A stretch of DNA of 64,000 bases from JBOFLO01 sp051657905 (lineage in GTDB: Bacteria; Patescibacteriota; Gracilibacteria; UBA1369): NCBI GenBank assembly GCA_051657905.1, contig JBOFLO010000041.1:1-64000 (forward strand), in the 5' to 3' direction. Shown piece by piece: positions 8,576-17,933 of the stretch. The position numbers and the translations under genes are program-made. Every line of letters starts with the position of its first letter. The first letter of the stretch is position 1. Under the pieces are notes generated by a model. It made no database searches. It saw only the letters and a list, made by a program, of their open reading frames with translations, and was not told the DNA's origin.

Positions 8576-9334
8576 TTATAAATAAGCTTTATAACCGTCT
8601 TTTTCCAACTCCTCCACAATTTCCATTCCTCCCGATTTCACAATTGCTCCGTCCACCATCACATGTACAAAATCCGCCTTCAAATATTTGAGCAATCTTT
8701 GATAATGAGTAATCAAAATCAATCCCGTCTGATTCTCCTTTTGACATTTCTGCACCCCTTCCGCGACATCCTTCAAAGCATCAATATCCAAGCCAGAATC
8801 AATTTCATCCAAAATCCCAATCTTCGGCTGCAATGCCAACATCTGAACAATTTCCGCTCTTTTCTTTTCCCCACCAGAAAACCCATCATTCACACCCCTA
8901 CCAATAAATTTCTTATCCATTTTCAAATTCTCCAAATGCTGACTGGCAATTTTATAATATTCAGCTACCCCCAACCCTTTATCATTGGCATCCAAATCCT
9001 TCAATTTCAAATTATGCGCCTGTCTCAAAAAGTTCCCAAAAGAAATCCCCGCCACTTCACGTGGATACTGAAAACCCAAAAATATCCCCAATTTAGCTCT
9101 TTTATCAGTACTCAAGTCCAAAATATTCTCCCCATTAAAATTAGCCTCCCCACCACTGACCTTGTACTTAGGATGGCCCAACAGCGCATAGCACAGAGTG
9201 CTTTTCCCACTGCCATTTGGTCCCATAATTGCATGAGTCTCGCCACTCTTAACAGTCAGGCTAAAGCTCTTTAAAATAGCTTTTCCTTCAACTTCCACGC
9301 TCAAGTCTTTGATTTCCAATACATTAATCTCCAT
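8576..9334 (-). CDS. sufC: SufC ABC ATPase
   Basis: A 252-residue cytosolic ABC-type ATPase. Walker A is GPNGSGKST (~38-46), the Q-loop lies in [11 protein letters not shown], the signature [11 protein letters not shown] precedes Walker [13 protein letters not shown], and the H-loop is THYQRLL. GxDSGLD and LGFQYP are hallmarks of SufC among ABC ATPases. It drives conformational change of SufBD during cluster assembly. It is the first gene of the SUF operon; its start is ATG 9332-9334. A TTGACA (minus strand, 9383-9378) lies 44 nt upstream and overlaps the -35 of the divergent gene, though its -10 is poor. Confidence 0.96.
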   Translation of the reverse strand: MEINVLEIKDLSVEVEGKAILKSFSLTVKSGETHAIMGPNGSGKSTLCYALLGHPKYKVSGGEANFNGENILDLSTDKRAKLGIFLGFQYPREVAGISFGNFLRQAHNLKLKDLDANDKGLGVAEYYKIASQHLENLKMDKKFIGRGVNDGFSGGEKKRAEIVQMLALQPKIGILDEIDSGLDIDALKDVAEGVQKCQKENQTGLILITHYQRLLKYLKADFVHVMVDGAIVKSGGMEIVEELEKDGYKAYL

Positions 9335-9376
9335 ATTTACTTTAAGTTTATATCTAACTAATTAATCTTTTCGGCT

Positions 9377-9404
9377 TTGTCAAGCTCTTAAGCCATGCTA
9401 TAAT
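9377..9404 (+). promoter_or_regulatory. Extended -10 promoter for the 9426 gene
   Basis: TTGTCA at 9377-9382, 16 nt spacer, TATAAT at 9399-9404 preceded by TGc, an extended -10. The start codon at 9426 is only ~21 nt past the -10, so the transcript leader should be ~15 nt. The -35 overlaps a TTGACA facing sufC on the other strand. Confidence 0.75.
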
Positions 9405-9425
9405 GTTTAGATTAATTTGCATTTT

Positions 9426-10901
9426 ATGTTCGAACCACAATCCTCCGACCAAGTTAGTAACGACAGTTTACCTTCTGACCAGCCTTTAGCCAAGGAAACT
9501 ACCGATACTAAGGAAAATTCGCCTAAAATCTCTGAAACTGGCAAGGTCTTAACTGATCAACAGGCTCATTTGACGGATTACCTCCTGCCAATCGAAAAAT
9601 TGGAGACGACCAAAAGGCAGGAATACATGGACAAAGCTAATTCTTGGGAAACCACTCAAGATTTAGACCTTTTAAGATCTTTCGGACTTTCCATTCAGGA
9701 ACTCAATAAAAACCCCTTAGAAAGACATTTGCGTCTATCTTCTCTTTATTTAAAGCGAAAACCTGGTTCAGATCTAGCCTTTGAAGTGGATTTTCAAAAC
9801 AATGAAATGGCCGAATGGGGATTGGATCTAAGCGATCTTCTTCCGGCTAATGTCCTAACCGTCGATGTATATGATCATGAAGGAAAATTAATCTTTGAAA
9901 ATGCCGAAAGGGGAATGAAAGACGGTAAACTTTGCTATTTTGAAAGCAAGTCTGGCCAGCCAGCCAAAGTTCAAACCGGCTTTAGCGTCAAAATTAAAGA
10001 AACTCAGTCCGGTTCTGCTTTAACAGAAAAAGCTCATGGGGCAAAAGCCTACAAAAATGCTTTGGATGAATCCATTTACCTTACTCAAAATGCCGGGAAA
10101 ACCTCAATCAAAGAGGAGTTACGAACTCAAGCAGAACAACAGGGCAAAAAGTTAGTTATGGGTAATGATTTTTTTGATAAAGTTCTTACTGGAGTTTTAG
10201 GGATATTTACAGCTGAAAACTGGCAAAAATTACATCAGAACGGCAGATTCGATTTTAGCGGTTTAAGTAGTCAATTTAAAAAAATCTTAGAAGACGCTTC
10301 CTACACTCCTACTGAAGATCAAAAAAAAGTTGATCAACAACTAGCTGAACAAGAAAAAATCCGTAAAGGCCAATCATTTCAGAAAACCGGTCCTGCAGTT
10401 GAAGATCGAAACCCAGAAGCAAACCCTAAATTCCAAACCCTAACTCCAGAACAGGAAGCTGCTCTCGAACCATTTAGACGAAAAACCATTCGTGCCGCTC
10501 GCACTCATTTAGGTAGCACTGCTTTCCGTGGCCCGGATGTTTCTGGGGGGACCTTAGCTTGTGCCAAGGTAGCCACAACAATTTTAAAAGATGCCGGAGC
10601 CTTGGATCAGGTAGTTTTAAATGTAGATGCTTCCGAACAAGCCTTATTAAAAAAGGGCTGGAGAAAACACTTGGGTCCACCAAAACCCGGTGATGTTATT
10701 ATTTGGGGTAGATTGCCTTCTACCATCGTGGACGGAGTATCCAAACCTGGCCATAAACATATCGGAATTATGTCTTCTGAAACAACTTGTATCGACAATA
10801 ATTCCAATGTGAAAATGCCCGTAGAAAGAAAAGTCGAATTCAACACCAATCGCGGCCTGCACTATCTCAGCCCACCCGCCGATTTATCGAACAACGCTTA
10901 A
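9426..10901 (+). CDS. Protein with C-terminal putative Cys/His peptidase-amidase domain
   Basis: 491 residues from ATG 9426 (a TTG at 9417 in frame adds three residues). The first ~340 residues are polar with no family I recognise. The last ~150 look like an NlpC/P60- or CHAP-type papain-fold domain: a helix carrying a cysteine, GGTLACAKVATTIL, then PPKPGDVIIWGR, then a histidine in GHKHIGIMSSE and a polar DNNSN. That Cys-then-His order with PGDVI is typical of cell-wall amidases/endopeptidases. No signal peptide or membrane segment is seen, so export is unclear. The domain call is moderate; the substrate is not determinable. It converges on and overlaps the nitroreductase stop by 4 nt. Confidence 0.6.
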   Translation: MFEPQSSDQVSNDSLPSDQPLAKETTDTKENSPKISETGKVLTDQQAHLTDYLLPIEKLETTKRQEYMDKANSWETTQDLDLLRSFGLSIQELNKNPLERHLRLSSLYLKRKPGSDLAFEVDFQNNEMAEWGLDLSDLLPANVLTVDVYDHEGKLIFENAERGMKDGKLCYFESKSGQPAKVQTGFSVKIKETQSGSALTEKAHGAKAYKNALDESIYLTQNAGKTSIKEELRTQAEQQGKKLVMGNDFFDKVLTGVLGIFTAENWQKLHQNGRFDFSGLSSQFKKILEDASYTPTEDQKKVDQQLAEQEKIRKGQSFQKTGPAVEDRNPEANPKFQTLTPEQEAALEPFRRKTIRAARTHLGSTAFRGPDVSGGTLACAKVATTILKDAGALDQVVLNVDASEQALLKKGWRKHLGPPKPGDVIIWGRLPSTIVDGVSKPGHKHIGIMSSETTCIDNNSNVKMPVERKVEFNTNRGLHYLSPPADLSNNA

Positions 10902-11521
10902 TCTCTAAATTCCACAATTTCGTCCAAACTTAAACGGCTTTTTTGTGGTGCTTGCCCAACCCTATACCCCAGACTCACCAAAACCGTCGGAATCAAATTT
11001 GCCGGCAATTCCAAAACCTTTGCTACCCCAGCCGGATCAAATCCTTCCATCGGACAAGAATCAATTTCCTTTTCCGCAGCCGCCAACATCAAAGTCATTG
11101 AGGCAATATAAACCTGTTTTTGTACCCAAATATTTTTATCCGCCTCACTTACTCCACCTGCCCTTCCTGCAATCATTTGCTTAAATCCTTCCAATTGTTC
11201 CATTGTCTTCCCACCTTTTTGTAAATCCTGCATATATCTTTCCAAAGTACCTTTTTCACCAAGCACATCCGTATCAGCACACAAAAACACCAAAGCCGAA
11301 GCATCAGTAATTTGGGCCTGCCCAAAACCCGCCGGTTTCAATTTTTCCTGCAATTCTTTATTTGTAATCACAATAAATTTCCAGGACTGCAAACCAAATG
11401 AGCTTGGCGTTAATCTGGTAGTATCCATCAAATCTTCCAATACCGCTTTCTCGATTTTTTTACTAGGATCAAATTGTTTACAAGCAAATCTCCATTGCAT
11501 CAGTTCTTTAGTCGTTTTCAT
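10898..11521 (-). CDS. Nitroreductase-family NAD(P)H oxidoreductase
   Basis: A 207-residue FMN-dependent nitroreductase-fold protein: MQWRFACKQFDPSKKI (FMN phosphate-binding Arg region), LTPSSFGLQSWKFIVI (SS.GLQ.W, FMN site) and a C-terminal VLVSLGYRVGQAPQKSRL. This resembles the NfsB/YdgI-type subgroup that reduces quinones, flavins or nitro compounds. It would be a cytosolic homodimer. Its ATG (11519-11521) directly abuts the U-run of an upstream hairpin that terminates topA, an odd arrangement also seen at 25098. Confidence 0.9.
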   Translation of the reverse strand: MKTTKELMQWRFACKQFDPSKKIEKAVLEDLMDTTRLTPSSFGLQSWKFIVITNKELQEKLKPAGFGQAQITDASALVFLCADTDVLGEKGTLERYMQDLQKGGKTMEQLEGFKQMIAGRAGGVSEADKNIWVQKQVYIASMTLMLAAAEKEIDSCPMEGFDPAGVAKVLELPANLIPTVLVSLGYRVGQAPQKSRLSLDEIVEFRD

Positions 11522-11522
11522 A

Positions 11523-11574
11523 AAAATAGGATTATAAGATTTTAAAGTTATCTTGAATCTTATAATCCTATTTT
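11523..11574 (-). terminator. AT-rich 19-bp perfect hairpin downstream of topA
   Basis: Arms 11523-11541 and 11556-11574 are perfectly complementary over 19 bases with a 14-nt loop. On the minus strand it follows topA and ends in five U residues that run straight into the ATG of the nitroreductase gene. It is AT-rich, unlike the GC-rich terminators elsewhere, so it may terminate, attenuate or process the transcript. Confidence 0.65.
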
Positions 11575-11598
11575 CGGAAAATTGCTAGGCATTAACTA

Positions 11599-14127
11599 CT
11601 ATCTCTTTTTGTCCAATAGTTCCTTTGCTTCCTCCTTAGTCATTTTTTCTCCATCCACACCTTTAGGAACCGAAGCATTCAATTTCCCATCAGTCACATA
11701 CATTCCATATCTTCCATTTTTCAAAAGCATTCCATCTCCAAAGTCTTTAAGTGGAGCCGCCGCAGCACCCCTTCCTCCAGCTCCTTTTGCTCCTTTTTCC
11801 GGTTCTTTATTCCACGATTCCTCAGCCTGTTTCAAAGTTAATTTGAACGGATCATATTCCGCATGCAATGATCTGTTTTTCCCCCCGGATTTCAAGTACG
11901 GGCCATATGGTCCATAATCAAACAATACTTCCGCCCCATCTTTCATTTTCCCAAGTGATTTTGGCCAAGATAAAATTTCCAAAGCCATTTTCAATTTAAT
12001 ATCATCAATAGAAATAGTTTTCGGAATAGACTTCATCTTAAATTGTTTGTCGCCCTTTTCGCCCAATTGCAAATAAGGTCCATATCTTCCAACTTTCTTC
12101 ATAATTTTCAAACCACTTTCCGGCTCAACCCCCATCACTTCTCCCGCCTGAATTTGCGCAGCCTTCTCTATCAATTCTTTCGCCGCTGCCGGAGTCAAAT
12201 CCGCTGGTGGCATATCATCCGGTAACCCAGCCTTTTTATCTCCATCCTCTAAAAACGGACCAAAACGTCCAATACGAACTTCCACTTCTTCATCTCCACC
12301 CGCCGCAATTTTCAAAGTACATGCTTCACGAGCATCAATTTCCTGAGTAATTAATTTGGTCAACCCCGTAACTTTTTTTCCACCAAAATAAAAGTCATGC
12401 AAATAAGGTTCGGATTCTTTTTTCCCTCCCGCAATCGCATCCAGATCTTCTTCCATTTCCGCCGTGAATTCATAATCCACCAAATGCTCGAAATATTTTT
12501 CTAGCAAAGCCACTACCGCAAATGCCACGAATGTCGGCACCAGAGCCGGCCCTTGCTTAAACACATAATCACGTCTCACAATCGTATCCATAATCGAAGC
12601 ATAAGTGGAAGGACGCCCAATCCCACGGGCCTCCAGTTCTTTAATCAACGACGCTTCAGTATAACGAGCAGCTGGTTTGGTTTGATGAGATTTAACATCC
12701 ATTTTATCCAAGTCCACCGCTTCACCTTCATTCATCATCGGCAAAATCTTTTCCTGATCTTCCAATTCTTCATCCGGATCATCTGACCCCTGAACATAAG
12801 CTTTCAAAAACCCTGCAAACACAATTTGTTTACCACTGGCATGAAAATTATGTTTTCCATCAGAAACTTCCACCACCGTACTCATCATTTCCGCCTCCTT
12901 CATCTGCGAAGCAATTGTTCTCTTCCAAATCAATTCATACAAAGCCGACTCTTCATCAGTTAATTGCGCACCCAAAGTTTCCGGCAAACGGAAAGTACTT
13001 CCAGAAGGACGAATCGCTTCGTGAGCTTCCTGAGCATTCTTAACTTTAGATGCAAATTGCCGCGGTGCCGGAGCCAAATATTCCGCTCCATAAAGTTTAG
13101 TCGCTAAATTGCGGGCTTCCTTAACCGCCGATTCCGCCAAATTAGTGGAATCCGTTCTCATATAAGTTATATAACCATTTTCATATAATTTCTGAGCAAC
13201 TTGCATGGTTCTTTTTGCTGAATAGCGCAACTTACGCGCGGCTTCCTGTTGCAATGTAGAAGTAGTAAATGGTGCTTCCGGATTTCTTCTATAAGGTTTT
13301 TGTTCAATACTTGCCACTTTAAAATCATTCTTAGCAATTGAGTCTTTCAAAGACTCAGCTTCCGCTAAACTCAAATGAACTTTATCTTTGCCAATTAATT
13401 TCCCTGTCTCCGGATCAAAATCTTTTCCATGCACCAATTTCTTTCCATCAATCGATCGAAGTTCTGCTGAAAACTTTTCTTTTTTCTCAGTTTTAAAAAT
13501 CGCATTCAAATCAAAATAGTCCGCCGGACGAAACTTCAAACGAGTTCTTTCTCTTTCCACCACCAACCTGATCGCTACAGATTGCACACGCCCAGCACTC
13601 AATTTTGGCGCAATTTTTTTCCATAAAACCGGAGAAACTTCATAACCATAAAGTCTATCCAAAATTCTACGCGTTTCTTGAGCCGACACCAAATCCATAT
13701 CCACATCACGCGGATGTTCCAACGCTTTGGTAATCGCTTCCTTAGTAATTTCATGAAAAACCAATCTCTTCACCGTCATTTTTGGATTGAGCAACTCTAG
13801 CAAATGCCAGGATATGCTCTCTCCTTCACGATCCTCATCGGTTGCGAGATAGAGTGTAGTTGCGCCTTTGATCGCATCCTTCAATTTCTTCACCTGCTTC
13901 TTCTTCGCTTCCGGTATTATATATAGTGGTTTGAATCCATGTTCAGTGTCCACGCCGAGCCGCGCCCACTTTTCCTTCTTATATTTTTCCGGAACTTCCT
14001 GCGCATTTCCCGGTAAATCACGAATATGACCGATCGAAGCTTCCACTTTAAAGTCTTTTCCCAGGTATTTTGAAATGGTTTTTGCTTTGGCCGGGGACTC
14101 AACAATTACAAGATTTTTTGCCATCAT
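11599..14127 (-). CDS. topA: DNA topoisomerase I
   Basis: About 842 residues from ATG 14125-14127 (a second ATG follows at 14124). The Toprim domain opens with LVIVESPAKAKTISKYLG and contains TDEDREGESISWHL; GRVQSVA and the active-site tyrosine (~321) in GYITYMRTDSTNL complete the type IA core. The C-terminus has no zinc-ribbon cysteines but several repeats of the GRFGPFLEDG / GRYGPYLQLG / YGPYLKSG / GRYGMYVTDG kind, the topoisomerase C-terminal repeat. It relaxes negative supercoils. The ORF to 14178 would add an unlikely N-terminus. Divergent from pepF. Confidence 0.96.
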   Translation of the reverse strand: MMAKNLVIVESPAKAKTISKYLGKDFKVEASIGHIRDLPGNAQEVPEKYKKEKWARLGVDTEHGFKPLYIIPEAKKKQVKKLKDAIKGATTLYLATDEDREGESISWHLLELLNPKMTVKRLVFHEITKEAITKALEHPRDVDMDLVSAQETRRILDRLYGYEVSPVLWKKIAPKLSAGRVQSVAIRLVVERERTRLKFRPADYFDLNAIFKTEKKEKFSAELRSIDGKKLVHGKDFDPETGKLIGKDKVHLSLAEAESLKDSIAKNDFKVASIEQKPYRRNPEAPFTTSTLQQEAARKLRYSAKRTMQVAQKLYENGYITYMRTDSTNLAESAVKEARNLATKLYGAEYLAPAPRQFASKVKNAQEAHEAIRPSGSTFRLPETLGAQLTDEESALYELIWKRTIASQMKEAEMMSTVVEVSDGKHNFHASGKQIVFAGFLKAYVQGSDDPDEELEDQEKILPMMNEGEAVDLDKMDVKSHQTKPAARYTEASLIKELEARGIGRPSTYASIMDTIVRRDYVFKQGPALVPTFVAFAVVALLEKYFEHLVDYEFTAEMEEDLDAIAGGKKESEPYLHDFYFGGKKVTGLTKLITQEIDAREACTLKIAAGGDEEVEVRIGRFGPFLEDGDKKAGLPDDMPPADLTPAAAKELIEKAAQIQAGEVMGVEPESGLKIMKKVGRYGPYLQLGEKGDKQFKMKSIPKTISIDDIKLKMALEILSWPKSLGKMKDGAEVLFDYGPYGPYLKSGGKNRSLHAEYDPFKLTLKQAEESWNKEPEKGAKGAGGRGAAAAPLKDFGDGMLLKNGRYGMYVTDGKLNASVPKGVDGEKMTKEEAKELLDKKR

Positions 14128-14201
14128 TTTATTTTTAAGATACTTTGTAGATAATAGTGTCAGAATCCGTTTGGTCAAATCAATTTATAATTTTTTACAA
14201 A

Positions 14202-14549
14202 ATGTACTACGAAAAACGACAGGACGTCCCTCAGCAGGATCGCTGGGATCTAAGCCATCTTTATAAAACCGACAAGGCAGGATTTTTGGCTTGGGAAAAA
14301 GAATTTGCCAAAACTCAAAAAGAATTGAAGAAGCTTACTATATATAAGGGTAAATTAAAAACCCCAACCACTATTTTAAAGGCTTTTGACCATTATTCAG
14401 CAACTTTACGAGTAATTGAAAAACTTTACGTTTTCGCTTCGCATCATTACTCCACAGATTTAACCAATAGCGAAAATAGTTCACTTCAAAAAAAAAGCCG
14501 AACATTTATACGCCCAATTCGGACAAACCATGTCTTACTTCCTTCCTGA
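14202..14549 (+). pseudogene. pepF: Oligoendopeptidase F, N-terminal part before frameshift
   Basis: From ATG 14202 this frame encodes the PepF N-terminus (MYYEKRQDVPQQDRWDLSHL, helical region through HHYSTDLTNSENSSLQKK) and then leaves the correct frame at a run of nine A residues, 14488-14496. The last ~18 codons to 14549 are out of frame. Removing one A continues the frame as KKAEHLYAQFGQTMSYFLPEL into the next ORF, so the two parts are one gene of ~609 codons. It may be an assembly error, a real mutation or slippage-corrected expression. Confidence 0.85.
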
Positions 14550-16029
14550 ACTGACCAAAAACTCTGCTGACTTCCTAAATAAACTGGTTAAAAATCCAAA
14601 ATTCCATTTATACAAATTGGATCTTCAACAAATTATCAAAAACAAAAAACATATTTTATCCGACAGCGAGGAAGCTATTCTTGCTCACACCGCCCAACTG
14701 TCCGGCATCCCAGAAAATGTTTTCAGCGCTTTAGATAATGCCGACTTAACCTTCGATTCCATCACTAATGAAAAAGGAAAAAAAGTTTCAGTCACCGCCG
14801 GAAATTTTGTAAATCATTTAGAATCTTCTTCACCAAAAGTCCGACAAGCAGCTTACGAATCTGTTTACCAAGCCTATCAAAAACACATTCACACTTACAG
14901 TGAAACTCTTTCCGGAAAAGTTAAATTTCATCAATTCTACGCCACCACCAAAAAATACAAATCCTCCTTGGAGTCCGCTTTAAGCTCTAATCAAATCGAT
15001 ACAAAAGTTTATACAACTTTGCTCAATGAAACTCATGCTGGCTTAAAAACTTTATATAAATATTTTGAATATCGTCGCAAAAAAGCCAAATTGAAAAAGT
15101 TAAACATGTGGGACTTGCGTTTTAATTTATTCGACTGCAAACCTCTCAAATTCACTTTCGACCAAGCTAAAGAATTATGCTTGGAGGCACTTAAGCCTCT
15201 TGGCGAAGAATACGTACAAATTCTTCGCAAAGGTCTGGAAGGCGGCTGGGTAGATAAATACGAAAACAAAGGTAAACGCAGTGGCGCCTTTTCTGGCGGA
15301 TGCTACGATTCTCCTCCCTACATCCTCATGAACTTCACCGGAACTTTAAACGACGTTTACACCTTAATCCACGAAGCAGGTCACTCCATGCATTCCTATT
15401 TTTCCCGCAAAAACCAACCTTATAATTTTGCCAATTATTCCATCTTCACCGCTGAAATCGCCTCCACCGTTAATGAAAGATTATTAACCGATCATCTTTT
15501 AAAAACTTTAAAAGGGGAGCAGCGCAAATTAGTTTTAGCTTACGAAATCGACGCCATCCGCGCCACTTACTATCGTCAAACCATGTTCGCCGAATTTGAG
15601 TTATTAATTCATCAAACCGCCGGAAAACATCAACCGCTAACCATGGAATTTTTCTGCGCCGAATATCAAAAATTAAACGATTTATACTACGGTCCAACAA
15701 TTGCTAAAGACGAATTTATCAAATACGAATGGGCAAGAATTCCGCATTTCTATTATAATTTCTACGTTTATCAATACGCCACCGGTATCGCTGCCGCTTA
15801 CTATTTCTCCGCCAAAATTCTCAAATCCTTCGAACAGCACAAATCCAAAAATACGCAGAAAATTTCTCCGGAAGCTGATGCCTATTTAGGATTTTTGAAA
15901 TCCGGTGGAAATGATTTTCCATTAAATCAACTTCGCCGCGCCGGCCTTGATTTCACCAGTCCTCAAACTTACAAAGCAGTTGTAAAAACTTTGCAAACCT
16001 GTTTAAATGAGCTTCAGAATATTTTATAA
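14530..16029 (+). CDS. pepF: Oligoendopeptidase F (M3B), C-terminal part after frameshift
   Basis: This frame holds almost all of the M3B peptidase. The zinc motif HEAGH (codon ~281, TLIHEAGHSMHSYFS) provides both His ligands and the catalytic Glu, and a downstream Glu is in FTAEIASTVNE. ARIPHFYYNFYVYQYATG is the conserved PepF substrate-channel stretch. The enzyme cleaves oligopeptides in the cytosol. As a stand-alone ORF it would start at MSYFLPEL, lacking ~100 N-terminal residues; it belongs with 14202-14549, separated only by one extra A. The rest of the frame is intact, arguing against old decay. Confidence 0.92.
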   Translation: MSYFLPELTKNSADFLNKLVKNPKFHLYKLDLQQIIKNKKHILSDSEEAILAHTAQLSGIPENVFSALDNADLTFDSITNEKGKKVSVTAGNFVNHLESSSPKVRQAAYESVYQAYQKHIHTYSETLSGKVKFHQFYATTKKYKSSLESALSSNQIDTKVYTTLLNETHAGLKTLYKYFEYRRKKAKLKKLNMWDLRFNLFDCKPLKFTFDQAKELCLEALKPLGEEYVQILRKGLEGGWVDKYENKGKRSGAFSGGCYDSPPYILMNFTGTLNDVYTLIHEAGHSMHSYFSRKNQPYNFANYSIFTAEIASTVNERLLTDHLLKTLKGEQRKLVLAYEIDAIRATYYRQTMFAEFELLIHQTAGKHQPLTMEFFCAEYQKLNDLYYGPTIAKDEFIKYEWARIPHFYYNFYVYQYATGIAAAYYFSAKILKSFEQHKSKNTQKISPEADAYLGFLKSGGNDFPLNQLRRAGLDFTSPQTYKAVVKTLQTCLNELQNIL

Positions 16030-16040
16030 CAAAAAATAAA

Positions 16041-16553
16041 ATGATGAGTAGTTTAAAAGAAAAGTGCTGTGGCACGATGGGACCAGTTTTCCTAACTGTT
16101 TTACGTATCGTTGTCGGTGTAATGTTTTTAGTTAAAGGTATTGCCAAATTACAGGCTATCAATGGTGTAGTTGGTATGTTAACTGGACTTGGATTTCCAG
16201 CTCCAGAAACTTTCGCTTGGATTCTTGCCTTATTAGAAACTGTAGGTGGTGCATTATTAATTGTTGGTGCATTAACTCATTTAGTAACTTTGGCTTTGTT
16301 TGCCAATATGGTTGTTGCTTTCATCTTGGTTCATTTACCAATGGAAGGTCTAGGACCAATGGCTACCGGTTCTTGGTTCGTACTTTTGATCGGAGCATCT
16401 TTATTAGCTTTGGGCTGCAGTGGCCTTCGCATGTACGGTATTGATCGCATGTTCAGCAAAGAAGAGTTACATCTCCCGCCAAAAAATTTAACTCAGGGAA
16501 CTGTTACTAAAACAACTTCCACTTCAACTGTTACCAGAAAAAATAAAAAATAA
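16041..16553 (+). CDS. DoxX-family membrane protein
   Basis: A 170-residue protein with four hydrophobic segments: VFLTVLRIVVGVMFLVKGIA, TFAWILALLETVGGALLIVG, LVTLALFANMVVAFILVHL and GSWFVLLIGASLLALGC. LRIVVGVMFLVKGIAKL and LLETVGGALLIVGALT are the DoxX signature regions. Family members are small inner-membrane proteins sometimes linked to redox or thiosulfate:quinone reactions; the function here is unknown. A charged, Thr/Ser-rich tail follows. It lies 11 nt after pepF and before a strong terminator, so it may share the pepF transcript. Confidence 0.88.
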   Translation: MMSSLKEKCCGTMGPVFLTVLRIVVGVMFLVKGIAKLQAINGVVGMLTGLGFPAPETFAWILALLETVGGALLIVGALTHLVTLALFANMVVAFILVHLPMEGLGPMATGSWFVLLIGASLLALGCSGLRMYGIDRMFSKEELHLPPKNLTQGTVTKTTSTSTVTRKNKK

Positions 16554-16577
16554 TTTTTTCTCTCAGTATCAAATTTT

Positions 16578-16620
16578 AAGCCCCGTCCGCCTAATCGCTG
16601 ACGGGGCTTTCTTTTTTTCC
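16578..16620 (+). terminator. Rho-independent terminator after DoxX gene
   Basis: Stem AAGCCCCGTC (16578-16587) pairs perfectly with GACGGGGCTT (16600-16609), 12-nt loop, followed by a T-rich run to 16620. Confidence 0.92.
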
Positions 16621-16664
16621 ACTTTTATGCGATAATTTCCGCGAAACAAATTAAAAAACTCAAA

Positions 16665-17915
16665 ATGAAAAAAATAATTTCTCCATTAATAGTTTTAATT
16701 TTACTTCTCAATAGCTTTTCAGCTACTGCAGTTTTTGCGCAGGAAGCAGGGGATGATTCCGATCTTCCACCTACTGTAATCGAAGTTGATACTAGCTCGG
16801 AAACAACAGTTACAACTACAGAAGACGATAGCTCAACCGAAATCATGGAAGTCACTTCCACTTCATCAAGTCTTTTTACCGATATTTCTGTTAGCCATCC
16901 TAATTACAATGCAATTCTTCTGCTTAAAAATGAAGGTGTTTTGCAAGGCTACCCGGATGGATCTTTCAAACCTGATCAACCTATCAATCGCGTTGAAGCT
17001 TTGAAATTAATTATGGAAATTGCCGATATTAATAATGGTCAAGTTGCTTCAGCTCAATTTTCCGATACTGAAAACAATGCTTGGTACAGCGGTTATTTAA
17101 ATCGCGCAGTTTATCAGGAAATTGTCGCAGGTTATCCAGATGGAACATTCAAACCTTCTCAAACTGTTAATTTAGTGGAATTTTTGAAAATACTTATTAA
17201 TTCCGAAGAATTTGATTTGTCGATTTTAAATCTAAATCAAATCCCTTACGCTGATGCAATTCCAGGCCAATGGTATTTTAAATATTTGGTTTTCTCCAAA
17301 AAACATAATTTAGTAAGCGTTGACAGTGATAATAAAATTTTCCCGGATCAAGCAATTACCAGAGCCAAGGCCGCCGAAATTATTTTCCGCGTAAAAAAAT
17401 TAACTTTGGAACAAGCCCCACGTATTGAAAGTTCTGATGATGGAAATAACGGCAATCCAATTACTCCCGAAGCACCAAATTTAGGCGATAGTATGGCTTT
17501 ATTTGTTAGCGAATCATATAAATTCGCCATTCAATATCCTGAATTATGGTTCTACGCAACTACCACCAATAGCAATTCTGCCGCTATTCGCAGCTATGGT
17601 TTTGGCCCAGATGACTTGGAAGAAAATTCCGCCGCTGTTAATTTAGAATTATTACCTTTAAGTACAGAAATTACAAATTCTGAAGGACTTGCATATCAAA
17701 AGGATTACATTGAAGGCAAAATTCAATTAACCTTCAAACCCGCTAATGCTAAAAGAGTTTATCGTTTAATTGGGGGAGCAGAGCAGGAAAGTGTACTTGT
17801 AAAAATGCTTGAGTCACTAACAGAAGATGTTGAAGGCATGCAATCCTACAACCCTTCTGAGTCCACTACTGATGATCAATCAGCCTCTACTGAAACAGAA
17901 ACAACAACTCCTTAA
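16665..17915 (+). CDS. Secreted protein with three SLH domains
   Basis: 416 residues beginning with a signal peptide (MKKIISPLIVLILLLNSFSA..., cleavage probably after VFA). Residues ~65-250 carry three SLH units, shown by GYPDGSFKPDQPINRVEALK, GYPDGTFKPSQTVNLVEFLK and IFPDQAITRAKAAEI. SLH repeats bind cell-wall polymers or S-layer glycans. The C-terminal ~150 residues (ALFVSESYKFAIQYPELW...) resemble a compact extracellular domain that I cannot assign, ending in a Thr/Ser-rich tail. TATGCGATAAT at 16627 is a possible extended -10 for it. Confidence 0.88.
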   Translation: MKKIISPLIVLILLLNSFSATAVFAQEAGDDSDLPPTVIEVDTSSETTVTTTEDDSSTEIMEVTSTSSSLFTDISVSHPNYNAILLLKNEGVLQGYPDGSFKPDQPINRVEALKLIMEIADINNGQVASAQFSDTENNAWYSGYLNRAVYQEIVAGYPDGTFKPSQTVNLVEFLKILINSEEFDLSILNLNQIPYADAIPGQWYFKYLVFSKKHNLVSVDSDNKIFPDQAITRAKAAEIIFRVKKLTLEQAPRIESSDDGNNGNPITPEAPNLGDSMALFVSESYKFAIQYPELWFYATTTNSNSAAIRSYGFGPDDLEENSAAVNLELLPLSTEITNSEGLAYQKDYIEGKIQLTFKPANAKRVYRLIGGAEQESVLVKMLESLTEDVEGMQSYNPSESTTDDQSASTETETTTP

Positions 17916-17933
17916 TCTCTTTCAAATCAAACT

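Noticed and set aside
14157..14201. Upstream extension of pepF to ATG-like codon at 14157
   Set aside because: The added residues have no PepF similarity and overlap the topA promoter region; ATG 14202 begins the family sequence.
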